Shown here piece after piece: positions 1-5,925 of a stretch of 17,224 nucleotides of DNA; the stretch's first letter is position 1, and the number at the start of each line of letters is the position of its first letter. The notes under the pieces were generated by a model. That model did not search any database. It was given only the letters and a program-made list of their open reading frames with translations, and was not told where the DNA came from. The position numbers and the translations under genes were made by a program. The DNA is taken from positions 1 to 17,224 of the forward strand of contig CAYGZA010000113.1 of assembly GCA_964354135.1 (NCBI GenBank). Reading direction: 5' to 3'. The stretch is from CAYGZA01 sp964354135 (GTDB taxonomy: Bacteria > Planctomycetota > Planctomycetia > Pirellulales > Thermoguttaceae).

Positions 1-36
1 TATGGAGTCGGTGGTTATGACTATTTGAACGGTATT

Positions 37-120
37 GGGGTTAGGGGTTAGGGGCTAGTTGCTTGTTCTCCAGACTCCAATCCCTAGCCCCCAGCCCCTA
101 GCCCCTGACCCCTAGTCCCT
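37..120. repeat. Heptad hairpin element 1 (GGGGYTA class)
   Basis: The left arm (37-58) is three seven-base units GGGGTTA, GGGGTTA, GGGGCTA plus a G. The right arm (68-120) is read in strict seven-base steps as CTCCAGA, CTCCAAT, CCCTAGC, CCCCAGC, CCCTAGC, CCCTGAC, CCCTAGT, CCCT. The arms are imperfectly complementary, so the element can fold into a hairpin. The minus strand of 88-112 has four runs of four or five G with 2-3 base loops, a classical G-quadruplex pattern. The TAG stop of the ATPase-GNAT gene (112-114) lies inside the right arm. Confidence 0.85.
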
Positions 121-1284
121 GTACTCAAACGACACCACCGCCCGGCCGCCGGAGCCGCGATAATCCCGCACGAAGCCCCTCGCATTCCGCGATCCGGTCT
201 TCTTGACGCTCACCGTCCGCCACCGCGGCGACCGCCGGCAATGGGCAATCAGGGCCGGATGGCTGGCGGTGACGCTCACCCGGCAGCCCTCGCTTCGGTG
301 CAGCTCCGCCACCGCCTCGGCCACCGCCATGCCGATGCCGATCCCCTGGAAATCGGGGAGCGTCACGATCCGGCTCACGCGCCAGTGTCCCTTGCGGCCG
401 ATCATCGCGACCATCGCACAGAATGCCACCGGCACGCCCTTCCAAAGCGCCAGGAAGCACCGTGCCGCCGGGCTCAGGCGCCCGCTCAAATAGTGATGGC
501 GCGCAAACAGCCGCCACGCACCGCGCCGGCAACGAAAGACCTCAAGCTCGATCGGCGGTCGCTGAAGGCACCTCCGGTCGAACGTCGACGAGGCCATGTC
601 GATAATCCAATCCGGCGCGAGCCACTGCGTCACGTCGTAGTGGCAGGCCACCGCCACGAAGCGGCAGGGGATTCGGCCCCCGCGGATGCCCTTGGCGATC
701 GCCGCCGAGGCGATCCGCGCCACGTTGCGGTCCACCACGCTGGTGAACTCGTCAAAGGCGACAATGGGAAGCCCCAATGACCAAGGACCAATGACCAAAG
801 GAGCCTTGTTCGTAGAGTCTTGGTCATTGGTCATTGGTGCTTGGCCATTGGTCATTGTTTCTTGGTCATTGGTCATTGCCCCCGCCAGTGCCCGGGCCAG
901 GTCGCACCGGAACTGTTCCCCCGTGCTCAGCACGCGGTACGGCTTGATCCAGCTCGGCGGCGAGCTGAAGCCCACGGCCGTAAACAGGCCCGTGACCTGC
1001 TTGATCGGCAGCTCGCCCAGGCAGTCGACCACCGCCTTGTCCTCCGGCCACTGGTGCCGCCTGTAGACTCGATCGCCGAACAACCGTCCGGCGATCGTGC
1101 TCTTGCCGCTTCCCGAGGGGCCGACGATCAGCCCGATCCGCCAGTCGTCGCCCAGCTCCGGCATTTCGACTGAGAACCGCTCCGTGGCCCGCTCTTGCAC
1201 CGGCACGTCGAACATCCCCGCCACCTGCTGGACGCGGAAGGAATCGTAGATCGGGCAAGTGACGGTCACGTCAACCAGGGGCAT
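112..1284 (-). CDS. ABC-type ATPase fused to a GNAT (Mom-like) acyltransferase-fold domain
   Basis: The 390-aa protein has two domains. Residues about 45-235 are an ABC-family ATPase: Walker A GPSGSGKST (55-63), signature LSTGEQ (119-124), Walker B IVAFDEF (174-180) and H-loop His215. No membrane segments are present, so it is not a transporter. Residues about 250-388 are a GNAT fold with the acyl-CoA loop LPDFQGIGIGMAV (309-321) preceded by HHYLSG (263-268). This arrangement resembles Mom-like proteins of phage Mu, which modify adenine in DNA; that assignment is inference from motifs. Residues about 136-171, between the signature and Walker B, are translated from a heptad hairpin repeat and should form a surface insertion close to the ATP site. 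The start is preceded by GGAGAG. The gene follows a ParB-like gene, and its TAG stop lies in another heptad element. ATPase plus GNAT is sure; the substrate is not. Confidence 0.85.
   Translation of the reverse strand: MPLVDVTVTCPIYDSFRVQQVAGMFDVPVQERATERFSVEMPELGDDWRIGLIVGPSGSGKSTIAGRLFGDRVYRRHQWPEDKAVVDCLGELPIKQVTGLFTAVGFSSPPSWIKPYRVLSTGEQFRCDLARALAGAMTNDQETMTNGQAPMTNDQDSTNKAPLVIGPWSLGLPIVAFDEFTSVVDRNVARIASAAIAKGIRGGRIPCRFVAVACHYDVTQWLAPDWIIDMASSTFDRRCLQRPPIELEVFRCRRGAWRLFARHHYLSGRLSPAARCFLALWKGVPVAFCAMVAMIGRKGHWRVSRIVTLPDFQGIGIGMAVAEAVAELHRSEGCRVSVTASHPALIAHCRRSPRWRTVSVKKTGSRNARGFVRDYRGSGGRAVVSFEYRD
774..882. repeat. Heptad hairpin element 2 (TTGGTCA class), inside a coding sequence
   Basis: The left arm is four heptads (774-801: CCAATGA, CCAAGGA, CCAATGA, CCAAAGG), then an 18-base spacer, then nine heptads (820-882: TTGGTCA, TTGGTCA, TTGGTGC, TTGGCCA, TTGGTCA, TTGTTTC, TTGGTCA, TTGGTCA, TTGCCCC). 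The arms are complementary. The whole element is open in the ATPase-GNAT frame and encodes a stretch beginning AMTNDQETMTNGQ and ending PLVIGPWSLG. Exact insertion borders cannot be fixed without an uninterrupted homologue. Confidence 0.9.
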
Positions 1285-1300
1285 GAAGTCTCTCCAGACA

Positions 1301-1380
1301 GGGGCTGGAGGTTAGGGGCTAGGGGCTAGTGATCAGAGACTCCTGAACCCTGAACCCTAATCCCTCGTCCCTCGCCCCTA
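1301..1380. repeat. Heptad hairpin element 3 (GGGGCTA class)
   Basis: The left arm (1301-1329) reads GGGGCTG, GAGGTTA, GGGGCTA, GGGGCTA, G. The right arm (1342-1380) reads CCTGAAC, CCTGAAC, CCTAATC, CCTCGTC, CCTCGCC, CCTA. It fills the space between the ParB-like gene and the ATPase-GNAT gene. The ParB-like gene's TAG stop (1378-1380) is the last heptad. On the minus strand, 1355-1378 has four G runs with 3-4 base loops, a G-quadruplex pattern. Confidence 0.85.
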
Positions 1381-1941
1381 CAACGTAAGCAACCGGCACG
1401 GCAATCCCTCCGCCGTCAGCCGCTCGAAAACCTCCTTCTGGTGCGCCTCGTCGCGGCACTCGATCACGACCTGGAAGGAGTCCGGGATCGGCACCTCGCG
1501 GGTCGACTGGCCGGCCGATTCCTCTTCCGGCACCGGCTCCGGCGCGGCAAGCATCTCGTCGAGGAACTTCCGAAGCGCCTCGTTCTCCGTGTCCACCTGC
1601 GCGAGCAGATCGGCCAGCGCGTTCTGGTCCGATTCGGCCAGCTCGCCCAGCGGGTCGTGCAGGGCCAAGAGCTTGGCCGCCTCCCGCTCGTCGAGATCCA
1701 GCACGAGCACGGGCACTTCCTGATCCGGCGTGATCTCCGCGCGGAGGTGGCCGTCGACGAGCTCCAGCGAGCCGTCGGGGAGCTCGCGGGCCAAGAGCGC
1801 GTCGGCGTAGCCGATCTCCGCCAACACGCCGCGCAGGGCGTCGTGCTGGGCCTGCGGGTGGCGCCGCCAGTTCTTGGGGTGCGGCCGCAACTGGCTCGCC
1901 CTCACGCGCCGAAACTCCTTGATGCGATCGCGTATCTGCAT
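1378..1941 (-). CDS. ParB/sulfiredoxin-fold nuclease-like protein
   Basis: The 187-aa protein opens with the layout of a ParB N-terminal domain: a RASQLRPHPKNWRRHP segment (14-29), a helix leading to ELVDGHLRAE (60-69) with the ParB-type GHLR box (64-67), then a strand PVLVLDLDEREA (77-88). Residues 98-150 are acidic and probably flexible. The C-terminal 35 residues (from PDSFQVVIEC) form a small alpha/beta module often attached to such proteins in phage-like loci (from memory). It lacks the HTH and dimer domains of chromosomal ParB and there is no parA nearby, so a plasmid-partition role is unlikely. A GAGGTGA ribosome site precedes the ATG. A role alongside the downstream ATPase-GNAT protein is inferred only from adjacency. 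Confidence 0.82.
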   Translation of the reverse strand: MQIRDRIKEFRRVRASQLRPHPKNWRRHPQAQHDALRGVLAEIGYADALLARELPDGSLELVDGHLRAEITPDQEVPVLVLDLDEREAAKLLALHDPLGELAESDQNALADLLAQVDTENEALRKFLDEMLAAPEPVPEEESAGQSTREVPIPDSFQVVIECRDEAHQKEVFERLTAEGLPCRLLTL

Positions 1942-1955
1942 GGCTCACCTCAGGA

Positions 1956-1996
1956 AATGACCAAGCACCAATGACCAGTCGGTGACCGGGCCTTGG
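1956..1996. repeat. Heptad hairpin element 4, left arm
   Basis: The heptads AATGACC, AAGCACC, AATGACC (1956-1976) are complementary to the tandem array on the far side of the N-run. They are followed by about 20 bases of less regular sequence. The element lies just upstream of the ParB-like gene's ribosome site. Confidence 0.75.
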
Positions 1997-2096
1997 NNNN
2001 NNNNNNNNNNNNNNNNNNNNNNNNNNNNNNNNNNNNNNNNNNNNNNNNNNNNNNNNNNNNNNNNNNNNNNNNNNNNNNNNNNNNNNNNNNNNNNNN
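1997..2096. other. Assembly gap (100 N)
   Basis: This is a run of exactly 100 N, the usual scaffold placeholder. The true length is unknown. Both sides are heptad repeat sequence, so the repeat itself probably broke the assembly. Confidence 0.95.
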
Positions 2097-2165
2097 TCAT
2101 TGGGCCTTGGTCATTGGGCCTTGGTCATTGGGCCTTGGTCATTGGGCCTTGGTCATTGGGCCTTG
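2097..2165. repeat. Heptad element 4, right arm: tandem 14-mer array
   Basis: Almost five perfect head-to-tail copies of TCATTGGGCCTTGG start at 2097, 2111, 2125, 2139 and 2153. Each copy is two heptads (TTGGTCA + TTGGGCC). The copies are identical, unlike the diverged units in the other elements, which suggests recent expansion. The array may extend into the N-run. Confidence 0.95.
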
Positions 2166-2171
2166 ACGCTA

Positions 2172-2423
2172 TTAGATCTCCCTCAGCCGGTCGCCGAGAT
2201 CGGCAATCTGGACCTCGTGGGCCCCCAGGCGGGACTCGTGCTGGATGCACATCTCCAGCCGCTCCTGATGGGCGCCGGCCAGCTTCTCCAGCTTTTCGCA
2301 CAGTGCGGCCACCTGGCTGGCGATCACCGCCAGCTTGGCATGGACTGCAACCAGCCATGGGACCAAGGCCGCCAGCGCCGAAATCAAGACCCCGCCCAGG
2401 GTGATCCAATCATGGGTCGTCAT
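2172..2423 (-). CDS. Small membrane protein with coiled coil (holin-like size and layout)
   Basis: The 83-aa protein starts at MTTHDW. A longer in-frame start upstream would add Arg/Pro-rich residues that overlap the previous gene, so the short form is preferred. Residues about 6-28 form one hydrophobic segment (GGVLISALAALVPWLVAV core). The remainder is a heptad-patterned helix (AVIASQVAALCEKLEKL onward) likely to be a coiled coil. Small single-span coiled-coil proteins are common among phage lysis and structural genes, but no family-specific motif is visible, so holin is only a possibility. It starts 23 bases after the 233-aa gene. No strong ribosome site is seen. Confidence 0.6.
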   Translation of the reverse strand: MTTHDWITLGGVLISALAALVPWLVAVHAKLAVIASQVAALCEKLEKLAGAHQERLEMCIQHESRLGAHEVQIADLGDRLREI

Positions 2424-2446
2424 GGTGGTTCGGCGCCTCGTCTTGA

Positions 2447-3148
2447 CTACGTTGCTTTCCCGCTTCCCGTCGCGGCGGGATTCGGCGGCTGGGGGTGCTC
2501 GCGGTTCGAGCTGGCGACCGGCCCGCGAGGCTCTTCCGACGGCCGGACTCCGTGCGGGATCGGCACGCGGTTGGAGTCCCCGCCGAACGACTCGCACATG
2601 TCGAACATCTCCCCCAGCGAGGCATAGAGCATCAGCGACTCCCGCGGCGTGATCCGGTACGTGGCGAAGCGACTGTCCAACCGCGTCGCCTCCACGATGT
2701 GCTGGTCCAACGCGGTGACGAACATCCGCGCGTCGACGTTCCGCAAGTCCACCGTGCTCAGTGCGGGGATGTTCGGATCGGAGCCGTCCAGCAGGTAGGG
2801 CAAATCGAATTCCCGCCCCGACGGCCGCGACACCTCATCGCCCATCGGGCTCTTGTCGTTCATTTCCTCGGGCAGCGTGACCTTCAGGTCGCGGGCCCGC
2901 TCCTCCAGGGTCTTGATGTCGATCTTCTGCGGGTTGTGGGTGATCTTGCGGCGCAAGAGGTCGAGCCGCAGCAGGTGCTCTCTGATGAAGTCGTTGGTCG
3001 CCGTGTCCCAGCCGCTCTGCTGGCCGAACTCGCCGTTCTGCAGAATCTGCCCGCGGAACAGCAGGCAATGCCCGACGTAGGTGTGGACCGAGCGGTTGCG
3101 GAACCGCGTGACGGCATCCTCGAACGTGTCGTGTCCCGCGATGGTCAT
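2447..3148 (-). CDS. Conserved-looking hypothetical protein (233 aa)
   Basis: I do not recognise this protein. An AGGAGG ribosome site (3157-3162, read on the minus strand) lies 8 bases before the ATG, so the start is secure. The N-terminal 100 residues look helical and charged, with a FRNRSVHTYVGHCLLFRGQ segment near residues 16-34. A middle acidic part precedes a helical segment around ESLMLYASLGEMFDMCESFGG (about 169-189). The last 40 residues are Pro/Ser/Gly-rich. There is no signal peptide or membrane span. Its position among protease, holin-like and ParB-like genes suggests a phage-type structural or accessory role. Confidence 0.7.
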   Translation of the reverse strand: MTIAGHDTFEDAVTRFRNRSVHTYVGHCLLFRGQILQNGEFGQQSGWDTATNDFIREHLLRLDLLRRKITHNPQKIDIKTLEERARDLKVTLPEEMNDKSPMGDEVSRPSGREFDLPYLLDGSDPNIPALSTVDLRNVDARMFVTALDQHIVEATRLDSRFATYRITPRESLMLYASLGEMFDMCESFGGDSNRVPIPHGVRPSEEPRGPVASSNREHPQPPNPAATGSGKAT

Positions 3149-3184
3149 GATGAAGTCCTCCTGGTTTCAGTGGAATGAGCAGGC

Positions 3185-3328
3185 TTATGTGCCCTTGCTC
3201 GCGTGTCGTTTGAAGTCAGACTCCCGAATCCGGGCCGGGGGGCCGAACTTCCCGGCGCCGAACGTGTGCCGGGGCTCGCCGTAGTATCGTTGCGGAGGGC
3301 CCAGTACTCCTCGTCCTCTGCCTCTTGC
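3185..3328 (-). pseudogene. Severed coding tail after the trypsin-like protease stop
   Basis: In the same frame as the protease, 47 sense codons follow its TAA before the next TAA (3185-3187). The part beyond the repeat reads like real protein (RYYGEPRHTFGAGKFGPP, then ARIRESDFKRHASKGT) and favours G/C at third positions more than the competing frame. There is no ATG, GTG or TTG start; only a CTG at 3302-3304. The protease stop lies in a 42-bp heptad repeat, a length that preserves frame, so this may be the original C-terminus of the protease cut off by the repeat. An independent small gene with an unusual start is the alternative. Confidence 0.45.
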
Positions 3329-3354
3329 TTACTGCCTGCCGCCCTCCGTCTGCC
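3313..3354. repeat. Single-arm heptad repeat carrying the protease stop codon
   Basis: Six heptads on the minus strand, each ending in C: GGCAGAC, GGAGGGC, GGCAGGC, AGTAAGC, AAGAGGC, AGAGGAC. The TAA inside the fourth unit (3329-3331) ends the protease gene. Total length is 42 bp, a multiple of both 7 and 3. No complementary arm is visible. Confidence 0.7.
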
Positions 3355-4675
3355 TTTCCCCTGGGGGTTCCGCCGGCAGCGGCGCTTCGCTGTGGATCCG
3401 ATAAAACCGCCTTGCGACCCGCTCGCGCAGGCCCCTTGCCCAGCGGGCCAGGCCCGCGTCGCTGGACTCTTCGGTGCGGCGAAGTTCCTCATCGTACTCG
3501 CGGCCCAGCGTGGCGTCGGCGACCGGGCTGCGGCCGGATAGGGCATACACCCCTGCCAGTTGTTTGGCGTATTGGTCGTAGGTCGCCGGTTTGGCGCGCT
3601 CCGCGCCGGGGCGGCCCGCAGCATCCCGCTTCCGCCGCACCGCCCGGCGCTTCAGGATTCCTGCCGCCAGCCGGATGCCGAGGATCAGGGCCAGCGAGGG
3701 CGGGGCCGTCCAGCCTAGCGCTCCCAACGCCACCGGTAACACCTTCTCCAAGAGCCCCGGGGCCGCTTCGCCGACGATTCCGCCGGCCACCTCCCGCACC
3801 AACGTCCGCAGGTTCTCTGCTCCCACGGCCGCTTCGATCTTTCCGATCCGCTCGCCGAGCACTTGCCCCTGGCTCTCCAACCGGCCGCGGATTTCCTCCA
3901 GCAGGCTGCCCGACCCCGGCGGCCGGCTCTCAAAGGGCGGCGCCGTGTCCGGTGGCGACGCCCCCGGCGGCACCGGGCGCAAGGGCGCGGGTCGCCTTCC
4001 CGGCGCGAGCAGCCCGGCCAGGAACCTGCGGATCCGCCCGCAATACGTCCCTTCCACGGTCCGCCCGTCCGTACCCCAGACCACCGCGACCAGTTCCCCG
4101 CGTCCGTTGAACACCGGTCCGCCCGAGTCTCCCTCGCGTGCGGCGCCGGAGAGGGTGAGCGTCTCGTGCGTCGTGCCTGCTAGGGTTCGGGCGTATCCCA
4201 AGGCACGGCCCTGGTTGCACCCGTAGCGGCCGTCGGGGCCGAACCCGCAGCTCTGCAAGAGGTCGCCCGGCTGCGGCGGGGTTTCGGCGATGGTCGCCGG
4301 CGCCGCTGCGGGCTCGGCAATCTCGACCGCCGCCAGGTCCCACGCGCCGTCGATGGCCATCACCCGGGCCGCGTGCCGCCGACCGTCGCGAAACAAGACG
4401 CTCACCTCACCGGTCCCTTGGCGGAACAGATGGGCGCAAGAGAGCACGAGCCCGCGGCCATCGCCCTTTTGGACGAGTGTCCCCGAGCCGTACGAGGTGC
4501 CCCCCGACCCCGCGTTCGCAATCCGAACGACGGCCGCATGGGGCGCGTTTTCCGGCCGGCAGCTTCCGTCGGCACACTGGGCCAGGACCGTGCCGGCCCA
4601 AACGAGCAGCCACCCGCCGGCGGCCGAAAGACCGCCGGCAGCACGCCGCAAACGGCAAGTCGTGGACGAGGTCAT
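3329..4675 (-). CDS. Trypsin-like serine protease with C-terminal membrane anchor
   Basis: The 448-aa protein starts at MTSSTT; its ATG overlaps the preceding gene's TGA as ATGA, indicating translational coupling. Longer forms would run into that gene. Residues 1-33 form an export signal ending AGTVLAQ. Residues 44-225 are a chymotrypsin-fold protease with the complete triad: His82 (LSCAHLF), Asp113 (AWDLAAVEI) and Ser184 (GDSGGPV). A Pro-rich linker follows (228-255), then a helix that may be coiled-coil (257-310) and a hydrophobic segment (about 313-340) followed by KRRAVRRKR, predicted to anchor it with a basic cytoplasmic side. The C-terminal 90 residues are charged and helical. The stop falls inside a heptad repeat, and same-frame coding continues beyond it. 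The substrate is unknown; maturation or lysis work in a phage-like cassette is possible. Confidence 0.85.
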   Translation of the reverse strand: MTSSTTCRLRRAAGGLSAAGGWLLVWAGTVLAQCADGSCRPENAPHAAVVRIANAGSGGTSYGSGTLVQKGDGRGLVLSCAHLFRQGTGEVSVLFRDGRRHAARVMAIDGAWDLAAVEIAEPAAAPATIAETPPQPGDLLQSCGFGPDGRYGCNQGRALGYARTLAGTTHETLTLSGAAREGDSGGPVFNGRGELVAVVWGTDGRTVEGTYCGRIRRFLAGLLAPGRRPAPLRPVPPGASPPDTAPPFESRPPGSGSLLEEIRGRLESQGQVLGERIGKIEAAVGAENLRTLVREVAGGIVGEAAPGLLEKVLPVALGALGWTAPPSLALILGIRLAAGILKRRAVRRKRDAAGRPGAERAKPATYDQYAKQLAGVYALSGRSPVADATLGREYDEELRRTEESSDAGLARWARGLRERVARRFYRIHSEAPLPAEPPGERQTEGGRQ

Positions 4676-5250
4676 GGCGTCAGCGTGAATCGGTAGCGAT
4701 AGAACGGGCTTCGTGCCAGGTCCGCCGGCTCGGTGAAGCGATCGGCCAGATGGGGCACCGGGTCGATGCCGCCGCCGCGCCGGTCGGCCATGACGCAGGC
4801 ATGGCTGCAAAACGGCGGCCTTCGGTCCCGCGCGCGGTCATCCAGGTCGGCGCGGACGAACCAGCGGACCACCGGCAAGTGCAAAAGCGCGGTGGTAACC
4901 AAACCGCGGTACCCGTAGTCGCACCCGGTCAGGCGGCGCATGAACCGCACCGCCCCCTTGCGGTCGTATTCCGGCCAGCGGTTGTCGGGGTTGACTTCGT
5001 AGACGTCGATCCGCCCGGGATGGCGCTCCACTTGGCTGGAAAGCGTCACGGCCCGGCCCCCGACCAGTTGCCGGATCTCCAGGCAGAAGAGGTCCTCGTC
5101 CCACCAGGCGGCCTTGGCGGCATGAGTGTGAAGCCCCCGCCCGGCGATCGAGACCACGCTCCGGCGGCGGAACAACAAGAGCTCGCTGTCCGCGATCCGG
5201 CTGCGGACCTCGCCGTACCGCGCCAGGTGCAGGCCGTTCTGAGTTGTCAT
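4672..5250 (-). CDS. Permuted papain-fold (YiiX/NlpC-P60-like) cysteine hydrolase
   Basis: The 192-aa protein has the order of circularly permuted NlpC/P60-type hydrolases: SELLLFRRR (22-30), a His in GLHTHAA (His41 or His43), CLEIR (56-60) with a possible acidic partner Glu58, and the nucleophile Cys148 in PPFCSHA near the C-terminus. HLADRFTEPADLARSPF (167-183) is the typical end. Members cleave amide or ester bonds in peptidoglycan or lipids. The start at MTTQNG was chosen because the longer reading frame runs through a GC-rich repeat (5266-5320) with repeat-derived residues. It couples to the protease gene by ATGA. No signal peptide is visible. Family is fairly sure; substrate is unknown. 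Confidence 0.75.
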   Translation of the reverse strand: MTTQNGLHLARYGEVRSRIADSELLLFRRRSVVSIAGRGLHTHAAKAAWWDEDLFCLEIRQLVGGRAVTLSSQVERHPGRIDVYEVNPDNRWPEYDRKGAVRFMRRLTGCDYGYRGLVTTALLHLPVVRWFVRADLDDRARDRRPPFCSHACVMADRRGGGIDPVPHLADRFTEPADLARSPFYRYRFTLTP

Positions 5251-5265
5251 GATGCGTTTTCCCAG

Positions 5266-5320
5266 CCAAAGCCCACGGGCTGCACCCCCACCAAAGCCCA
5301 CGGGCTGCGCCCCGTGGGCT
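5266..5320. repeat. Repeat and hairpin upstream of the YiiX-like gene
   Basis: Two perfect 18-bp direct copies of CCAAAGCCCACGGGCTGC lie at 5266-5283 and 5291-5308. The second copy also forms a perfect 10-bp hairpin: AGCCCACGGG (5295-5304) with CCCGTGGGCT (5311-5320). It sits between the HTH/zinc-ribbon gene and the YiiX-like gene, where it could attenuate transcription or stabilise mRNA. Confidence 0.8.
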
Positions 5321-5336
5321 CATTCTCGTCGCACCG

Positions 5337-5750
5337 CTACGGCAGCGATTCTTGCCGCTCCTCCTCCGGCGGTCCTTCCCGCAGCCGCCGGGCACGGACC
5401 TCCTCGTAACGCAGGCGATGCTCGCCGGCCAATTCGAGCCGCAGGGGCTCCTCGCGCCGGGCCGGGGGCCGCTTCCACCGCGGCGACGCGGTCCGCGCCC
5501 GCACGCGGCACAGCCGGCAGGGCATTTGCACCAGTCCGCCGCAGCCCGCGCATCGCCGCAGCGGCCCGGAAGGCGGCTGGCCAAGGCCGTCGTCTTCCCG
5601 GGACCGGGCGTCCCGGTCGCGCCGCTTCCCGTGCGCGATCGCCCCCACCGTGCCGCGGCTAACGCCCGTCGTCCGGGCGATCTTCCGCATGCTCCATTTC
5701 CTTTCGGCCAAGAGCCGGCGGATGGTATCGACGAGCACGGGGTCGAGCAT
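5337..5750 (-). CDS. Small HTH protein with zinc-ribbon motif
   Basis: The 137-aa protein has an N-terminal helix-turn-helix (about 5-42: IRRLLAERKWSMRKIARTTG, then VSRGTVGAIAHG), like the HTH of resolvase- and transposase-type proteins. A CxxC-x7-CxxC cluster (Cys67, 70, 78, 81) probably binds zinc. The C-terminal third is Arg/Glu-rich. Proteins of this layout recur in planctomycetes (from memory). It is the first gene of the cassette in transcription order, consistent with a regulatory role, though it could equally be a DNA-recognition accessory factor. No convincing promoter is seen; the TATAAT at 5763-5768 is on the opposite strand. Confidence 0.7.
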   Translation of the reverse strand: MLDPVLVDTIRRLLAERKWSMRKIARTTGVSRGTVGAIAHGKRRDRDARSREDDGLGQPPSGPLRRCAGCGGLVQMPCRLCRVRARTASPRWKRPPARREEPLRLELAGEHRLRYEEVRARRLREGPPEEERQESLP

Positions 5751-5813
5751 CGTGGCCTCGGCTATAATGGATTCACCACGGGGGCACGGAGAGCACGAAG
5801 CCGGAACGGGGAG

Positions 5814-5858
5814 AAAAAAGAGCCCGCCGCCGGAGTCCTTTCCGGTGACGGGCTCTTT
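5814..5858 (-). terminator. Rho-independent terminator of the HD gene
   Basis: A perfect 10-bp stem (AAAGAGCCCG 5817-5826 with CGGGCTCTTT 5849-5858), with an inner CCGGA/TCCGG stem, is followed on the minus strand by a run of T. It lies 3' of the HD-domain gene and before the phage-like cassette, insulating the two. Confidence 0.85.
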
Positions 5859-5870
5859 GGATGCCTTGAC

Positions 5871-5913
5871 GGCTCTATGGATACCCTTCAGTCAGAATCC
5901 ACCATAGAGAGCC
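5871..5913. repeat. Imperfect inverted repeat near the HD gene's 3' end
   Basis: GGCTCTATGG (5871-5880) pairs with CCATAGAGAGCC (5902-5913) apart from a two-base bulge. It lies between the HD gene stop and the T-tailed terminator and may be a second processing or termination stem. Confidence 0.5.
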
Positions 5914-5925
5914 GGTGGCCAGATT

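Noticed and set aside
37..58. Telomere-like GGGGTTA repeats
   Set aside because: They are internal, short, paired with a complementary arm, and share the heptad design of other elements in the window.
2097..2165. Possible CRISPR array
   Set aside because: The copies are contiguous 14-mers with no spacers and no cas genes are present.
1982..2404. An open frame running through the N-run
   Set aside because: It depends on unknown bases and translated tandem repeat and has no supporting motif.
5763..5768. A perfect TATAAT box
   Set aside because: It points to the plus strand with no acceptable -35 box and no downstream gene on that strand.
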